Both the position numbers and the translations under genes were made by a program. Source: Thermohalobaculum sediminis (GTDB lineage: Bacteria > Pseudomonadota > Alphaproteobacteria > Rhodobacterales > Rhodobacteraceae). From it: 64,000 bases of DNA. Below the pieces are notes generated by a model that saw only the letters and a program-made list of their open reading frames with translations, was not told the DNA's origin and did not search any database. The stretch lies in contig NZ_JAMFKN010000009.1 in assembly GCF_023487995.1 (NCBI RefSeq), forward strand, positions 62,001 through 126,000, in the 5' to 3' direction. This document shows positions 1-9,112 of this stretch, one piece after another; position 1 is the stretch's first letter, and the number at the start of each line of letters is the position of its first letter.

Positions 1-1
1 G

Positions 2-1372
2 CACGACAAGCCGCAATCGATGTGCCCGGCCTTCGGCAGCCTGCGCGTGGGCCTCAGGATGCAGCGCACCGCGACGGTTCTTTCGGGTTCCGCCTGCTGC
101 GTTTACGGGCTGACCTTCACCTCGCACTTCTACGGCGCGCGGCGGACGGTGGGCTATGTGCCCTTCAACTCCGAGACGCTGGTCACCGGCAAGCTGTTCG
201 AGGACATCCGCGACGCCGTGCACAAGCTCGCGGACCCCGCGCTCTATGACACGGTGATCGTCACGAACCTCTGCGTGCCAACGGCTTCGGGCGTGCCGTT
301 GCAGTTGCTGCCGAAGGAGATCAACGGCGTCCGCATCGTCGGCATCGACGTGCCGGGCTTCGGCGTGCCGACCCATGCCGAGGCCAAGGACGTGCTGGCC
401 GGCGCGATGCTGAAATACGCGCGCGAGGAGGCGATGCAGGGCCCGGTCGCGGCCCCCCGCACGCGCAGCGACCTGCCCGGCGTCACGCTGGTGGGCGAGA
501 TGTTCCCGGCCGACCCGATGATGATCGGGCGGATGCTCGAACCCATGGGGCTCTCGGCCGGCCCGGTCGTACCGACCCGCGAGTGGCGCGAGCTCTATGC
601 CGCGCTCGACTGCGCCGCGGTCGCTGCGATCCATCCCTTCTACACCGCGTCTTTCCGCGAGTTCAGAGCTGCGGGGCGGCCGATCGTCGGCTCGGCCCCC
701 GTCGGGGCGGACGGCACCCAGGACTGGCTGGAGCGGATCGGCCATGCCTGCGGTGTCGCCCGTGCCCGGATCGACGCCACGAAGAACGCGATGCTGGCCG
801 CGGTGCGTGCGGCGCTGGAAACGGCGCCGGTGAAGGGGCGGATCACGCTGTCGGGCTACGAGGGGTCCGAGCTGATCGTCGCGCGCCTCTTGATCGAGTC
901 GGGCGCAGATGTGCGCTATGTCGGCACCGCCTGCCCGCGCACGCCGTGGTCCGACCATGACCGCGAGTGGCTCGAGGCCAGGGGCGTTCATGTCCGCTTC
1001 CGCGCCTCGCTGGAACACGACTGCGCCGCGATGGAGGAATTCCAGCCCGACCTCGCCATCGGCACGACGCCCGTGGTGCAGAAGGCCAAGGCGCGCGGCA
1101 TTCCGGGCCTTTACTTCACCAACCTCATCTCGGCCCGGCCGCTGATGGGACCGGCCGGCGCCGGCAGCCTCGGGGTCGTCGTCAACACCGCCATCGCCCG
1201 CAAGGGGCGGATGGAGGCGATGCGCGACTTCTTCGAAGGCGTGGGCGAGGGTCATGCCGCGGGCGTCTGGGAGGACGTGCCGCGGGACCGCCCCGACTTC
1301 CGCCAGAAATACGCCCGCCAGGTCGAGAAGCTGCGCGCCCGCCAGGGCCGGGCAGAGGAGATCGGGACATGA
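2..1372 (+). CDS. bchY: Chlorophyllide a reductase subunit Y, BchY (5' end cut by the window)
   Basis: Subunit of the nitrogenase-like chlorophyllide a reductase (BchX/BchY/BchZ), which reduces ring B of chlorophyllide a on the way to bacteriochlorophyll a. The frame is already open at the left edge, so the N-terminus is missing; about 456 residues are visible. The visible part starts just before a cysteine (MCPAFGSL) of the type that holds the inter-subunit iron-sulfur cluster, followed by NifD/BchN-like Rossmann segments. The stop overlaps the bchZ start by 4 nt (ATGA), so the two are translationally coupled. Gene order into bchZ and pufQ matches the bchCXYZ-puf arrangement of Rhodobacteraceae; bchC and bchX would lie to the left of the window. 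Confidence 0.95.
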   Translation, partial: HDKPQSMCPAFGSLRVGLRMQRTATVLSGSACCVYGLTFTSHFYGARRTVGYVPFNSETLVTGKLFEDIRDAVHKLADPALYDTVIVTNLCVPTASGVPLQLLPKEINGVRIVGIDVPGFGVPTHAEAKDVLAGAMLKYAREEAMQGPVAAPRTRSDLPGVTLVGEMFPADPMMIGRMLEPMGLSAGPVVPTREWRELYAALDCAAVAAIHPFYTASFREFRAAGRPIVGSAPVGADGTQDWLERIGHACGVARARIDATKNAMLAAVRAALETAPVKGRITLSGYEGSELIVARLLIESGADVRYVGTACPRTPWSDHDREWLEARGVHVRFRASLEHDCAAMEEFQPDLAIGTTPVVQKAKARGIPGLYFTNLISARPLMGPAGAGSLGVVVNTAIARKGRMEAMRDFFEGVGEGHAAGVWEDVPRDRPDFRQKYARQVEKLRARQGRAEEIGT

Positions 1373-2817
1373 CCCTGATCTTCGACCACGACCGGGCAGG
1401 GGGCTACTGGGGCTCGGTCTATGCCTTCACGGCGATCAAGGGCTTGCAGGTCATCATTGACGGCCCGGTGGGCTGCGAGAACCTGCCGGTGACCTCGGTC
1501 CTCCACTACACCGACGCGCTGCCGCCGCACGAATTGCCCATCGTCGTGACCGGGCTGGGCGAGGAAGAACTCTCGCGCGACGGCACCGAAGGCTCGATGA
1601 AGCGCGCCTGGGGCACGCTGAGGCCCGATGAGCCCGCCGTGGTCGTCACCGGCTCGATCTCCGAGATGATCGGCGGCGGCGTGACGCCCGAGGGGACCTC
1701 GATCAAGCGGTTCCTGCCGCGCACCATCGACGAGGACCAGTGGCAATCGGCCGACCGCGCCCTGCGTTGGCTGTGGACGGAGTTCGGCCTCAAGGGCGGC
1801 AAGGCCCCGAAGCCCCGGCCGCGCAAGGACGGCGAAGCGCCGCGCGTCAACATCATCGGCCCGATCTACGGCACCTTCAACATGCCCTCGGACCTCGCCG
1901 AGATCCGCCGGTTGATCGAGGGGATCGGCGCACAGGTCAACATGGTGTTCCCGCTGGGAAGTCACCTCGCCGACGTGGGCCGGCTGATCGACGCCGAGGT
2001 GAATGTCTGCCTCTACCGCGAGTTCGGGCGGATGCTGTGCGAGGATCTCGACCGGCCCTATCTGCAGGCGCCGATCGGGCTCAGCTCGACCACCGCCTTC
2101 CTGCGCAAGCTGGGCGAGCTCACAGGCCTCGACCCCGAGCCCTTCATCGCGCGCGAGAAGCACACGACGATCAAGCCGCTGTGGGACCTGTGGCGCTCGG
2201 TCACGCAGGATTTCTACGGCACCGCGAGCTTCGGGATCGTGGCGAGCGAGACCTATGCCCGCGGCATCCGCCACTTCCTCGAGGACGACATGGGGATGCC
2301 CTGCAACTTCGCCATCGCGCGGCATGCAGGCGCCAAGACCGACAACGAGGCGGTGCGCCGCGCCGTGCACGAACGCACGCCCCTGATCCTGTTCGGCTCC
2401 TACAACGAACGGATGTACCTGGCCGAGAAGGGCGGGCGCGCGGTCTTCATCCCCGCGAGCTTCCCCGGCGCGATCATCCGGCGTCATACGGGGACGCCCT
2501 TCATGGGCTACGCGGGCGCCACCTACCTGGTGCAGGAATGCTGCAACGCGCTGTTCGATGCGCTGTTCCACATCCTGCCGCTGGGGACCGAACTCGACCG
2601 CGTCGAGGCGACGCCGAGCCGCGTGCATCACGAGATCCCCTGGGACGACGAGGCGCGGGCTGCGCTGGAGGCGCGGGTCGAGGCCTTCCCGGTGCTCACC
2701 CGCATCTCGGCCGCCCGGCGGCTGCGTGACGCGGCCGAGGCCGCGGCGCGGGGCGAGAACGCAGGCCGGGTCGCCCCCGCGCATGTCGCGCGGGCGGGCG
2801 AGCTGGTGGCCGCCTGA
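1369..2817 (+). CDS. bchZ: Chlorophyllide a reductase subunit Z, BchZ
   Basis: Partner of BchY in the catalytic component of chlorophyllide a reductase; the electrons come from BchX (not in the window). The 482-residue product begins [20 protein letters not shown] and has the conserved cysteine region GPVGCENLP near residue 37 and a NifK-like fold pattern. The start at 1369 overlaps the bchY stop (ATGA); the open frame extends further upstream, but that part is antisense-like shadow within bchY. Gene length and order fit the family. pufQ follows after 94 nt, so bchY-bchZ and puf probably share read-through transcripts, as known in Rhodobacter. Confidence 0.95.
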   Translation: MTLIFDHDRAGGYWGSVYAFTAIKGLQVIIDGPVGCENLPVTSVLHYTDALPPHELPIVVTGLGEEELSRDGTEGSMKRAWGTLRPDEPAVVVTGSISEMIGGGVTPEGTSIKRFLPRTIDEDQWQSADRALRWLWTEFGLKGGKAPKPRPRKDGEAPRVNIIGPIYGTFNMPSDLAEIRRLIEGIGAQVNMVFPLGSHLADVGRLIDAEVNVCLYREFGRMLCEDLDRPYLQAPIGLSSTTAFLRKLGELTGLDPEPFIAREKHTTIKPLWDLWRSVTQDFYGTASFGIVASETYARGIRHFLEDDMGMPCNFAIARHAGAKTDNEAVRRAVHERTPLILFGSYNERMYLAEKGGRAVFIPASFPGAIIRRHTGTPFMGYAGATYLVQECCNALFDALFHILPLGTELDRVEATPSRVHHEIPWDDEARAALEARVEAFPVLTRISAARRLRDAAEAAARGENAGRVAPAHVARAGELVAA

Positions 2818-2911
2818 GGGCGGCGGGGCAAAGGCGCCGGTAACCCGTCAGGGGCTCTGGCGCATCGGAACGACAAGGGGCCATGTGCCCTCAACGACGA
2901 GGAGGAGGCCG

Positions 2912-3151
2912 ATGGATCACGCACTCAAGCACGACGCGATCGACCCCGCGCGGCTCGCCCGCGCCAAGGCGCGCGACTTCCGGGTGATGTTCTGGGCGAG
3001 CCTGCCCGCCTTCCTGGTTGTGGCGCTGGCGAAGCGGCTGATCCCCGGGCGCGAGCCTTTCCACTCGGTCCATGAGACCCCGCGCCGCGGCATCGTCGCC
3101 GACGCGGTGCACATGGCCAACACCTTCATCCCCTTCGCCTTCATGCATTGA
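2912..3151 (+). CDS. pufQ: PufQ, small membrane protein of bacteriochlorophyll/complex assembly
   Basis: A 79-residue protein between bchZ and pufB, the usual place of pufQ. A basic N-terminal segment is followed by one membrane helix at about residues 27-43 ([15 protein letters not shown]), a short arginine-rich stretch and a C-terminal tail ending FIPFAFMH, which resembles the ITPMIF-type end of PufQ proteins. A strong ribosome site (GAGGAGGAGG) lies just upstream of the ATG. PufQ is known to support bacteriochlorophyll synthesis and photosystem assembly. The similarity is weak because the family is small and variable, so the name rests mainly on size, topology and position. Confidence 0.75.
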   Translation: MDHALKHDAIDPARLARAKARDFRVMFWASLPAFLVVALAKRLIPGREPFHSVHETPRRGIVADAVHMANTFIPFAFMH

Positions 3152-3211
3152 AGCGAAGGGCGCCGGGGGAGCGCGGCGGGCGCCGCGGCAGACCCTGGCG
3201 GACGAGGCATT

Positions 3212-3262
3212 CGCCCGGCATCTCGCCGGGCGGAAGGACGGCGGCCGACAGGCCGTTCGTCC
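3212..3262 (+). promoter_or_regulatory. Two adjacent RNA hairpins between pufQ and pufB
   Basis: First hairpin: perfect 8-bp arms CGCCCGGC and GCCGGGCG with a 5-nt loop (3212-3232). Second: arms pairing GGACG with CGTCC and GGCC with GGCC around a GACA loop (3236-3262), with a small bulge. They lie in the 172-nt gap ahead of pufB, 62 nt before its start. In Rhodobacter, structures around pufQ-pufBA control processing and stability of the segmented puf mRNA, and that role is inferred here. Confidence 0.6.
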
Positions 3263-3323
3263 GCCCCAGCCGCACGGGATGTGCGGTATCGGCCCGAGTG
3301 GCCATCAGCCGGAGGTTGTTCGA

Positions 3324-3473
3324 ATGGCTGACGAAAAGGGCTCCCTCACGGGGCTGACGGACGAAGAGGCGAAGGACTTTCATGAAGTCTACATGAGCGG
3401 CTTCACTCTCTTCACCGGGGTCGCCGTGGTCGCCCACATCCTGACGTTCATGTGGAAACCGTGGTTCGTCTGA
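3324..3473 (+). CDS. pufB: Light-harvesting complex 1 beta subunit, PufB
   Basis: A 49-residue LH1 beta polypeptide. It has the acidic, polar N-terminal segment ([14 protein letters not shown]), one membrane helix, and the bacteriochlorophyll-ligand histidine in the AHIL motif near the periplasmic end, followed by the aromatic WKPWF terminus. An earlier conserved histidine lies in FHEVY. The start has a GGAGG ribosome site 8 nt upstream. The stop is 10 nt ahead of pufA, so the two LH1 polypeptides are made together. Size and motifs are those of the family. Confidence 0.96.
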   Translation: MADEKGSLTGLTDEEAKDFHEVYMSGFTLFTGVAVVAHILTFMWKPWFV

Positions 3474-3483
3474 GGAGGCGATG

Positions 3484-3684
3484 ATGCAGAAGTTCTACAA
3501 GATCTGGCTCGTCTTCGACCCGCGGACCGTCCTGGTGGTGCAGGGGATCTTCCTGTTCGCCCTGGCGGTCATGATCCATCTCGTCGTGCTCTCGACCGAC
3601 CGCTTCAACTGGCTCGAGGAGGACAAGACCGCCTCGCTCGACCAGTCGGCGGTGATCGAGGCGCCGGCGACATTGATCGGCTGA
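3484..3684 (+). CDS. pufA: Light-harvesting complex 1 alpha subunit, PufA
   Basis: LH1 alpha polypeptide that pairs with PufB around the reaction centre. It begins [14 protein letters not shown], the usual alpha-chain start, then one membrane helix with the bacteriochlorophyll-ligand histidine in MIHLVV, and a periplasmic tail (FNWLEEDK...). Two ATG codons stand in tandem at 3481 and 3484. The GAGGAGG ribosome site ends 5 nt before the second and only 2 nt before the first, so 3484 (66 residues) is preferred; 3481 adds one methionine. A very strong hairpin follows the gene. Confidence 0.95.
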   Translation: MQKFYKIWLVFDPRTVLVVQGIFLFALAVMIHLVVLSTDRFNWLEEDKTASLDQSAVIEAPATLIG

Positions 3685-3695
3685 CGCCCGAGACT

Positions 3696-3727
3696 GGCCG
3701 CGGGCGGGGCCGTTCCCGCCCGCGGCC
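3696..3727 (+). promoter_or_regulatory. Strong intercistronic hairpin between pufA and pufL
   Basis: Perfect 13-bp arms (GGCCGCGGGCGGG and CCCGCCCGCGGCC) around a 6-nt loop, starting 11 nt after the pufA stop. No T-run follows, so it is not a simple terminator. Its place matches the known pufA-pufL stem-loops of Rhodobacter, which protect the pufBA part of the mRNA from 3' decay and so raise LH1 output relative to the reaction centre; that role is inferred here. Confidence 0.85.
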
Positions 3728-3789
3728 GAACGAATGGCGATGCGAGACCGCGCGCGCCCCTGGGCACGGCGGATCCGGAGGACCCAACC

Positions 3790-4614
3790 ATGGCCTTGCT
3801 CAGCTTTGAAAGAAAATACCGCGTCCGGGGCGGGACGCTCATCGGCGGCGACATGTTCGACTTCTGGGTGGGGCCGTTCTATGTCGGCTTCTTCGGGGTG
3901 ACGACCATCTTCTTCTCGGTGCTGGGGACCGCCCTGATCTTCTACGGCGCAGCCCTGCAGGGGACGTTCAATCCCTGGACCATCAACATCGCGCCGCCGG
4001 ACCTGAAATACGGGCTGGCGCTGGCGCCGCTGAAGGAAGGCGGGTTGTGGCAGGTCATCACGATCTGCGCGATCGGCGCCTTCGCCTCGTGGGCGCTGAG
4101 GCAGGCCGAGATCAGCCGCAAGCTGGGCATGGGGCTGCACATCCCCTTCGCCTTCAGCTTCGCGATCCTCGCCTACGTCACGCTGGTGGTGATCCGGCCA
4201 CTGCTGATGGGCGCCTGGGGGCACGGCTTCCCGTACGGCATCTTCAGCCACCTCGATTGGGTGTCGAACGTCGGCTACCAGTACCTGCACTTCCACTACA
4301 ACCCGGCGCACATGATCGCGGTGAGCTTCTTCTTCGCCAACGCCTTCGCGCTGGCGCTGCATGGCTCGCTGGTGCTCTCGGCGGTGAACCCCGAGAAGGG
4401 CAAGCCCGTCCGCACGCCCGAGCACGAGGACACCTTCTTCCGCGATTTCATCGGCTACTCGGTCGGCACGCTCGGCATCCACCGGCTCGGCCTGTTCCTG
4501 GCGCTGTCGGCGGCGTTCTGGTCGGCGGTGTGCATCGTCATCTCGGGGCCGTTCTGGACCCGCGGCTGGCCCGAGTGGTGGAACTGGTGGCTCGACCTGC
4601 CGGTCTGGGGCTGA
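3790..4614 (+). CDS. pufL: Photosynthetic reaction centre L subunit, PufL
   Basis: One of the two membrane subunits that bind the special pair, accessory pigments and quinones. The 274-residue product starts [17 protein letters not shown], has five hydrophobic helices, and carries the conserved segments [20 protein letters not shown] (pigment-ligand histidines) and [12 protein letters not shown] (quinone/iron region). A good ribosome site (CGGAGG) precedes the ATG. Length is close to the family norm. pufM follows after 14 nt. Confidence 0.98.
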   Translation: MALLSFERKYRVRGGTLIGGDMFDFWVGPFYVGFFGVTTIFFSVLGTALIFYGAALQGTFNPWTINIAPPDLKYGLALAPLKEGGLWQVITICAIGAFASWALRQAEISRKLGMGLHIPFAFSFAILAYVTLVVIRPLLMGAWGHGFPYGIFSHLDWVSNVGYQYLHFHYNPAHMIAVSFFFANAFALALHGSLVLSAVNPEKGKPVRTPEHEDTFFRDFIGYSVGTLGIHRLGLFLALSAAFWSAVCIVISGPFWTRGWPEWWNWWLDLPVWG

Positions 4615-4628
4615 TGGGGGACTGACCA

Positions 4629-5600
4629 ATGACCAGCATCGAATATCAGAACATCTTCACGCAGGTGCAGGTCCGCGGCCCGGCCGAGGAAGGCGTCGCC
4701 CTTCCCCGCGGCTCGTGGAAGCGGACCGGGACCGGGCGCTTCAACTACTGGCTCGGCAAGATCGGCAACGCGCAGATCGGGCCGATCTACCTGGGGGGGC
4801 TGGGGCTGACCTCGATCATCTTCGGGACGCTCTCGCTCAACATCATCGGCTTCAACATGCTGGCGTCGGTGAACTGGGACATCCTCGAGTTCCTGCGCCA
4901 GTTCTTCTGGCTCGCGCTCGAGCCGCCGGGGCCCGAGCACGGCCTGTCCATGCCGCCGCTGAACGAGGGCGGCTGGTACATGATCTCGTCGCTGTTCCTG
5001 CTGATCTCGGTCATCGCCTGGTGGATGCGGACCTACGAGCGGGCGCATGCGCTGGGGATGGGCAAGCATGTCTGCTGGGCCTTTGCCTCGGCGATCTGGC
5101 TGTTCCTGGTGCTGGGTCTCATCCGGCCGCTGCTGATGGGGTCCTGGGCCGAAGCCGTGCCCTACGGCATCTTCCCGCATCTGGACTGGACCGCGGCTTT
5201 CTCGATCCGCTACGGAAACCTCTTCTACAACCCGTTCCACGCGCTCTCGATCGCCTTCCTCTACGGCTCGGCGGTGCTGTTCGCGATGCACGGCGCCACG
5301 ATCCTCGCGGTGAGCCGGCTGGGCGGCGAGCGCGAGATCGAGCAGATCGTCGACCGCGGCACGGCCTCCGAGAGGGCGGCGCTGTTCTGGCGCTGGACCA
5401 TGGGCTTCAACGCCACGATGGAGTCGATCCACCGCTGGGCCTGGTGGTTCGCCGTGCTGGTCACCCTGACGGGCGGCATCGGCATCCTGCTGACCGGAAC
5501 CGTTGTCGACAACTGGTACCAGTGGGCCGTCGATCACCAGTTCGCCCCGAGCTACCCGGCGGTCTATCCGTCCGCGGTCGACCCGGCGGCGGCAGGCTGA
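4629..5600 (+). CDS. pufM: Photosynthetic reaction centre M subunit, PufM
   Basis: The second core reaction-centre subunit, homologous to PufL. The 323-residue product has five membrane helices and the conserved runs [20 protein letters not shown] (pigment ligands) and [16 protein letters not shown] (quinone A and non-haem iron region). The C-terminus ([18 protein letters not shown]) is of the length seen in species with a bound cytochrome. It lies 14 nt after pufL and 12 nt before pufC. Confidence 0.98.
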   Translation: MTSIEYQNIFTQVQVRGPAEEGVALPRGSWKRTGTGRFNYWLGKIGNAQIGPIYLGGLGLTSIIFGTLSLNIIGFNMLASVNWDILEFLRQFFWLALEPPGPEHGLSMPPLNEGGWYMISSLFLLISVIAWWMRTYERAHALGMGKHVCWAFASAIWLFLVLGLIRPLLMGSWAEAVPYGIFPHLDWTAAFSIRYGNLFYNPFHALSIAFLYGSAVLFAMHGATILAVSRLGGEREIEQIVDRGTASERAALFWRWTMGFNATMESIHRWAWWFAVLVTLTGGIGILLTGTVVDNWYQWAVDHQFAPSYPAVYPSAVDPAAAG

Positions 5601-5612
5601 GGGAGAGGGATC

Positions 5613-6644
5613 ATGAGAAGAAGTGACACACGCATCGCGATCCTGACCCTTTCGGGCTTCATCGCCATCGTGTTCTTCGGCTGGGTCGTGGGTCCCCGCA
5701 CCCCGGTCGAGGTGGACCAGGTGGGCTATCGCGGCGTGGCGATGGAGCAACTCGCCTTCGCCGACGACAAGGCCGCGCTGCTGGCCGCGAACGTGGCGCC
5801 CGAGCCGGTCTATGACCGCGACACCGAGGACACCACCAAGGCGTCCGAGATCTACGAGAACGTGCAGGTGCTGGGGGACCTCTCGGATGCCAACTTCACC
5901 CGGCTGATGGCGCAGATCACGGAATGGGTGAGCCCCGAGCAGGGTTGCGCCTACTGCCACAACGACGACGGCAACTTCGCCTCGGACGACAACTACGCCA
6001 AGATCGTCTCGCGGCGGATGATCCAGATGACGCAGCACATCAACTCGCAGTGGCAGGATCACGTGGGGGCAGTGGGCGTGACCTGCTACACCTGCCATCG
6101 CGGCAACCCGGTGCCGGAGAACATCTGGTTCACGGACCTGTCGACCACCCGCACCGGCCCCGCGCTGGGCTGGCGCGACGGGCAAAACGCGCCCGGGATC
6201 GGCTCGATGTCGCTGCCGACCGATCCGCTTACCCGCTTCCTGCTCGAGGATCACCCGATCCGCGTGCAGACGAACCGGGCGCTGCCGGATGGCGTCAACA
6301 CCCAGACGATCAAGTCGACCGAGTGGACCTACTCCCTGATGAACCACATGTCGGAAAGCCTGGGCGTCAACTGCACCTTCTGCCACAACAGCCGCGACTT
6401 CGCGGTGTGGGCCGAGAGCCCGCCGCAGCGGGCCGTGGCCTGGCACGGGATCCGCCTGTCGCGGGATCTCAACCGCCAGTTCCTCGAGCCGCTGCAGCCG
6501 GTCTACCCGGCCCACCGACTCGGCGCCGAGGGCGACGCACCCAAGGCGAGCTGCGCGACCTGCCACAACGGCCTCAACAAGCCGCTGATGGGGGTGAGCA
6601 TGCTGGAAACCTTCCCCGAACTGCAGGCGCCGGGGGCGAACTGA
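5613..6644 (+). CDS. pufC: Reaction-centre-bound tetraheme cytochrome c, PufC
   Basis: Periplasmic electron donor that re-reduces the special pair. The 343-residue product has four haem-binding CXXCH motifs: CAYCH (112-116), CYTCH (158-162), CTFCH (254-258) and CATCH (314-318). The N-terminus has a hydrophobic helix at about residues 8-26 but no lipobox cysteine, so anchoring is likely by an uncleaved helix rather than a lipid. This differs from the diacylglycerol-linked cytochrome of Blastochloris viridis. It closes the puf operon, in the slot pufX occupies in R. sphaeroides, and a terminator follows. Confidence 0.96.
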   Translation: MRRSDTRIAILTLSGFIAIVFFGWVVGPRTPVEVDQVGYRGVAMEQLAFADDKAALLAANVAPEPVYDRDTEDTTKASEIYENVQVLGDLSDANFTRLMAQITEWVSPEQGCAYCHNDDGNFASDDNYAKIVSRRMIQMTQHINSQWQDHVGAVGVTCYTCHRGNPVPENIWFTDLSTTRTGPALGWRDGQNAPGIGSMSLPTDPLTRFLLEDHPIRVQTNRALPDGVNTQTIKSTEWTYSLMNHMSESLGVNCTFCHNSRDFAVWAESPPQRAVAWHGIRLSRDLNRQFLEPLQPVYPAHRLGAEGDAPKASCATCHNGLNKPLMGVSMLETFPELQAPGAN

Positions 6645-6708
6645 GGGCCTGACATCCCCCGGGCGCGGGTTCGCGGCTGGGGGTACACCTGACATCGCCA
6701 TGTCGGAG

Positions 6709-6737
6709 GGGCGGGGCACGAGGGTGCTCCGCCCTTT
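6709..6737 (+). terminator. Terminator of the puf operon, between converging pufC and bchJ
   Basis: Arms GGGCGGGGCAC and GTGCTCCGCCC (11 bp with one G-T pair), 4-nt loop GAGG, then TTT on the plus strand. It stands between the ends of two converging operons. The plus-strand T-run suits puf termination; reading from bchJ the hairpin is the same but has no T-run. Confidence 0.75.
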
Positions 6738-6768
6738 CCACGTCGGGGCGTTGCGAGGGGGCCGTGAG

Positions 6769-7371
6769 CTACCAGGTAATCTCGAAGGTGCAGGCGGGCG
6801 CGCCCTCGGCCTCGCAGGCGGTCTCGCGCACCTGCGCGCGGTGGTGCACGAGGGCGCGAAAGATCCCCTGAAAGACGGCGGTGTAGAAGACGCAGACCGG
6901 TCCGCCGCCCGCGCCGCGGGTACAGATCGGGCAGCCCGCGATCGAGACCGTGCAGCCGCGCCCGACCCGCGCCGAGAAGCTGCCCGAGCCCGCGAAAGTC
7001 CAGGCGTGCCGCCGGATCCCCGCGATCAGCGCCATCGCGGCAAGGCGCGGCGGCAGCCAGCGCAGCAGTCGTTGCGCGGGATGCGGGATGCGATGGGCGA
7101 GCAGGTAGTCGCCTGTCCGCAAGCCTGCCTCCCACGACAGCCGCGCTGCCTCCTCGTCGCCCATCCGCTGCCAGAGGCAGGAATGGAGGGCGCGCACCTC
7201 GGTCTCGGGCACCATGGCCTGTGGCGACTCGGCGAAATGCGCGGCGAGGCCGGCGGCACCGAACAGGGCGCGCGCGGCCTCGGCCCCATGGTGGCGCGCG
7301 ACCGCCGCGCCAAGCTGGGTGATGGCGTTCGGCCCGACCAGGCCGGCATGCCCGTGGGCGGTGGCAGTCAT
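6769..7371 (-). CDS. bchJ: BchJ, V4R-domain protein of bacteriochlorophyll synthesis
   Basis: A 200-residue protein with a C-terminal V4R (4-vinyl reductase) domain, including the cysteine-rich segment CTVSIAGCPICTRG and the FYTAVFQGIFRALV helix. It was once taken as the 8-vinyl reductase; later work on other species points to a helper role in handling porphyrin intermediates, so exact function is unsettled. The start (ATG at 7371) lies 1 nt beyond the bchE stop; the frame extends upstream but the extension is bchE shadow. Co-transcribed with bchE, as in other purple bacteria. Confidence 0.88.
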   Translation of the reverse strand: MTATAHGHAGLVGPNAITQLGAAVARHHGAEAARALFGAAGLAAHFAESPQAMVPETEVRALHSCLWQRMGDEEAARLSWEAGLRTGDYLLAHRIPHPAQRLLRWLPPRLAAMALIAGIRRHAWTFAGSGSFSARVGRGCTVSIAGCPICTRGAGGGPVCVFYTAVFQGIFRALVHHRAQVRETACEAEGAPACTFEITW

Positions 7372-7372
7372 C

Positions 7373-8995
7373 TCAGCTTGCGTCCATCCCCGCGCCCTGC
7401 GGCATCTCGAACTCGCCGGCCGGCCCGCCGCCGCAGGCCTTGACCGCGGCCATGTTCGCCTTCGCCTTGCGCGAGCGGTCGGCCGCGGCCTCCCAGTCGG
7501 CCATCTGGGCGGGCGCGATCCTGCGCGAGCGGTCGAAGTGGAAATCCACTTTCTTCTTCGACTGCGGCCCCCAGTAGTTGACCTTGCCAAGGTCGTAGAA
7601 CTTGCGCTCGAAGCCCGACTTCAGGAACGCCTTGAGGCAGCCAAGCAGATAGCGCCGCCGCTTGCCGGTGCCCTGCCACGGGTAGGAGAACAGCGCCTTG
7701 CGCATGTAGAAGCGGCGGTAGTTGTTCATCACCCGGTCCAGGAGCTCGGCGCGGTCCATTGCGTCGGGCTTTATGATCGGGGTGACGAAGTTGTATTTCT
7801 CGAAGTCGAAGATCTCTACCTTGTCGCCTAGGTCGCGGAACAGGTCCGAGAACGGCCAGGGCGTGTACATCGACCAGTTGGCAAGATCGGGGTTCCAGTC
7901 CCGTGCCATCTGGTAGGTCTCCTCCAGCGTCTCGGCGGTCTCGTTCTCGAGGCCCACGATGAACTGCGCCTCGGTGACGATGCCGTTCTCGCGCAAAAGC
8001 TGGATGGCGCGCTTGTTCTGCTCGATCTTCGTCTCCTTGTTGAAGAGGTCGAGCTTGAGCTGGCTCGCGGCCTCGGTGCCCAGCGAGATGTGGATCAGCC
8101 CGGCGCGGCGATAGAGGGGCAGCTCCTTCTCGTCGCGCAGGATGTCGGTCACGCGGGTGTTGATGCCCCATTGCACCTTGTCGGGCAGGCCGCGGGCGAT
8201 CAGCTCCTCGCAGAAGGCGACGAACTTCTTCTTGTTGATGGTGGGCTCCTCGTCCGCGAGGATGAAGAAGCCGACGCCGTGGTTGGTCACGAGATCCTCG
8301 ATCTCGTCCACCACCACCTTGGGGTCGCGGATGCGATAGTCGCGCCAGAACTTCCACTGCGAGCAGAACGAGCAGGTGAAGGGGCAGCCCCGCGCCATGT
8401 TCGGGATCGCGACGCGGCAACCCATCGGGATGTAGATGTATTTCTCCCATTGCAGGATCGACCAGTCGGGCCTGATCGCGTCCAGCTTCTTGACCGTCGA
8501 GGCGGCGGGGGTCGCGACGATCCGCTCGCCGTCGCGGAAGGCGAGGCCCTTCACGGCGTTGCGGGTTGCCAGCCAGTTGCCCGCCTCGATCGCGTGCATC
8601 AGCTCGACGATGATCTCCTCGCCCTCGCCGCGCACGATGACATCGACGGCGGGGGCCTCGGACAGGACCTGGTTGTACATGAAGGTCGCATGAACGCCGC
8701 CCAGCACGGTGACGATGGCGGGGCTGACCTCCTTGGCGATCTCGCAGACCCGCTCGGCCTTGTAGATCGAGGGGGTGATGGCGGTGACGCCCACAACGTC
8801 GGGACGGGCGTCGGCGAGCGCCGCGCGGATCTGGTCGTCGGTGAGGTCGTTCGTCATCGCATCGACGAAGCGCACGTCCGAATAGCCCGCGGCCTTCAGC
8901 GCGCCGGCGATGTAGGCGGCCCAGGCGGGCGGCCAATTGCCCGCGATCTCGGCGCCGCCGGAGTGGTAGTTGGGGTGGACGAGGACGATGCGCAT
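7373..8995 (-). CDS. bchE: Oxygen-independent Mg-protoporphyrin IX monomethyl ester cyclase, BchE
   Basis: Radical SAM, B12-dependent enzyme that forms the isocyclic ring E without oxygen. The 540-residue product has an N-terminal cobalamin-binding-type domain (about residues 1-150, with the GGVHATF segment) and the radical SAM cluster CPFTCSFC (C204, C208, C211). The ribosome site is GGGAGGGAACC. A candidate PpsR operator overlaps an FNR-type box 43-81 nt upstream, which fits expression at low oxygen. The window also encodes the oxygen-dependent cyclase AcsF, so the cell can make the pigment with or without oxygen. Confidence 0.96.
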   Translation of the reverse strand: MRIVLVHPNYHSGGAEIAGNWPPAWAAYIAGALKAAGYSDVRFVDAMTNDLTDDQIRAALADARPDVVGVTAITPSIYKAERVCEIAKEVSPAIVTVLGGVHATFMYNQVLSEAPAVDVIVRGEGEEIIVELMHAIEAGNWLATRNAVKGLAFRDGERIVATPAASTVKKLDAIRPDWSILQWEKYIYIPMGCRVAIPNMARGCPFTCSFCSQWKFWRDYRIRDPKVVVDEIEDLVTNHGVGFFILADEEPTINKKKFVAFCEELIARGLPDKVQWGINTRVTDILRDEKELPLYRRAGLIHISLGTEAASQLKLDLFNKETKIEQNKRAIQLLRENGIVTEAQFIVGLENETAETLEETYQMARDWNPDLANWSMYTPWPFSDLFRDLGDKVEIFDFEKYNFVTPIIKPDAMDRAELLDRVMNNYRRFYMRKALFSYPWQGTGKRRRYLLGCLKAFLKSGFERKFYDLGKVNYWGPQSKKKVDFHFDRSRRIAPAQMADWEAAADRSRKAKANMAAVKACGGGPAGEFEMPQGAGMDAS

Positions 8996-9037
8996 GGGTC
9001 GGTTCCCTCCCGCCGGGAAAATGCCATTGCGGAAGTC

Positions 9038-9076
9038 TGACAGTGGAATATGTCACGACACATTGACATAAGTCAT
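9038..9076 (-). promoter_or_regulatory. bchE control region: PpsR-type operator overlapping an FNR-type box
   Basis: TGTCACGACACATTGACA at 9051-9068 matches the PpsR/CrtJ consensus TGT-N12-ACA exactly. TTGACATAAGTCAT at 9063-9076 matches the FNR/FnrL pattern TTGAY-N4-RTCAA in all but the last base. A further inverted repeat, TGACA-N8-TGTCA, lies at 9038-9055. In R. sphaeroides bchE is a known FnrL target. The binding of either protein here is inferred from the sites only. Confidence 0.75.
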
Positions 9077-9112
9077 GCCGCGGGGATGATCCCAAAGTGA
9101 AACTTGTTCGGG

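Noticed and set aside
4455-6719. A long minus-strand open frame opposite pufM and pufC
   Set aside because: Antisense shadow; the plus strand holds reaction-centre genes with all key residues.
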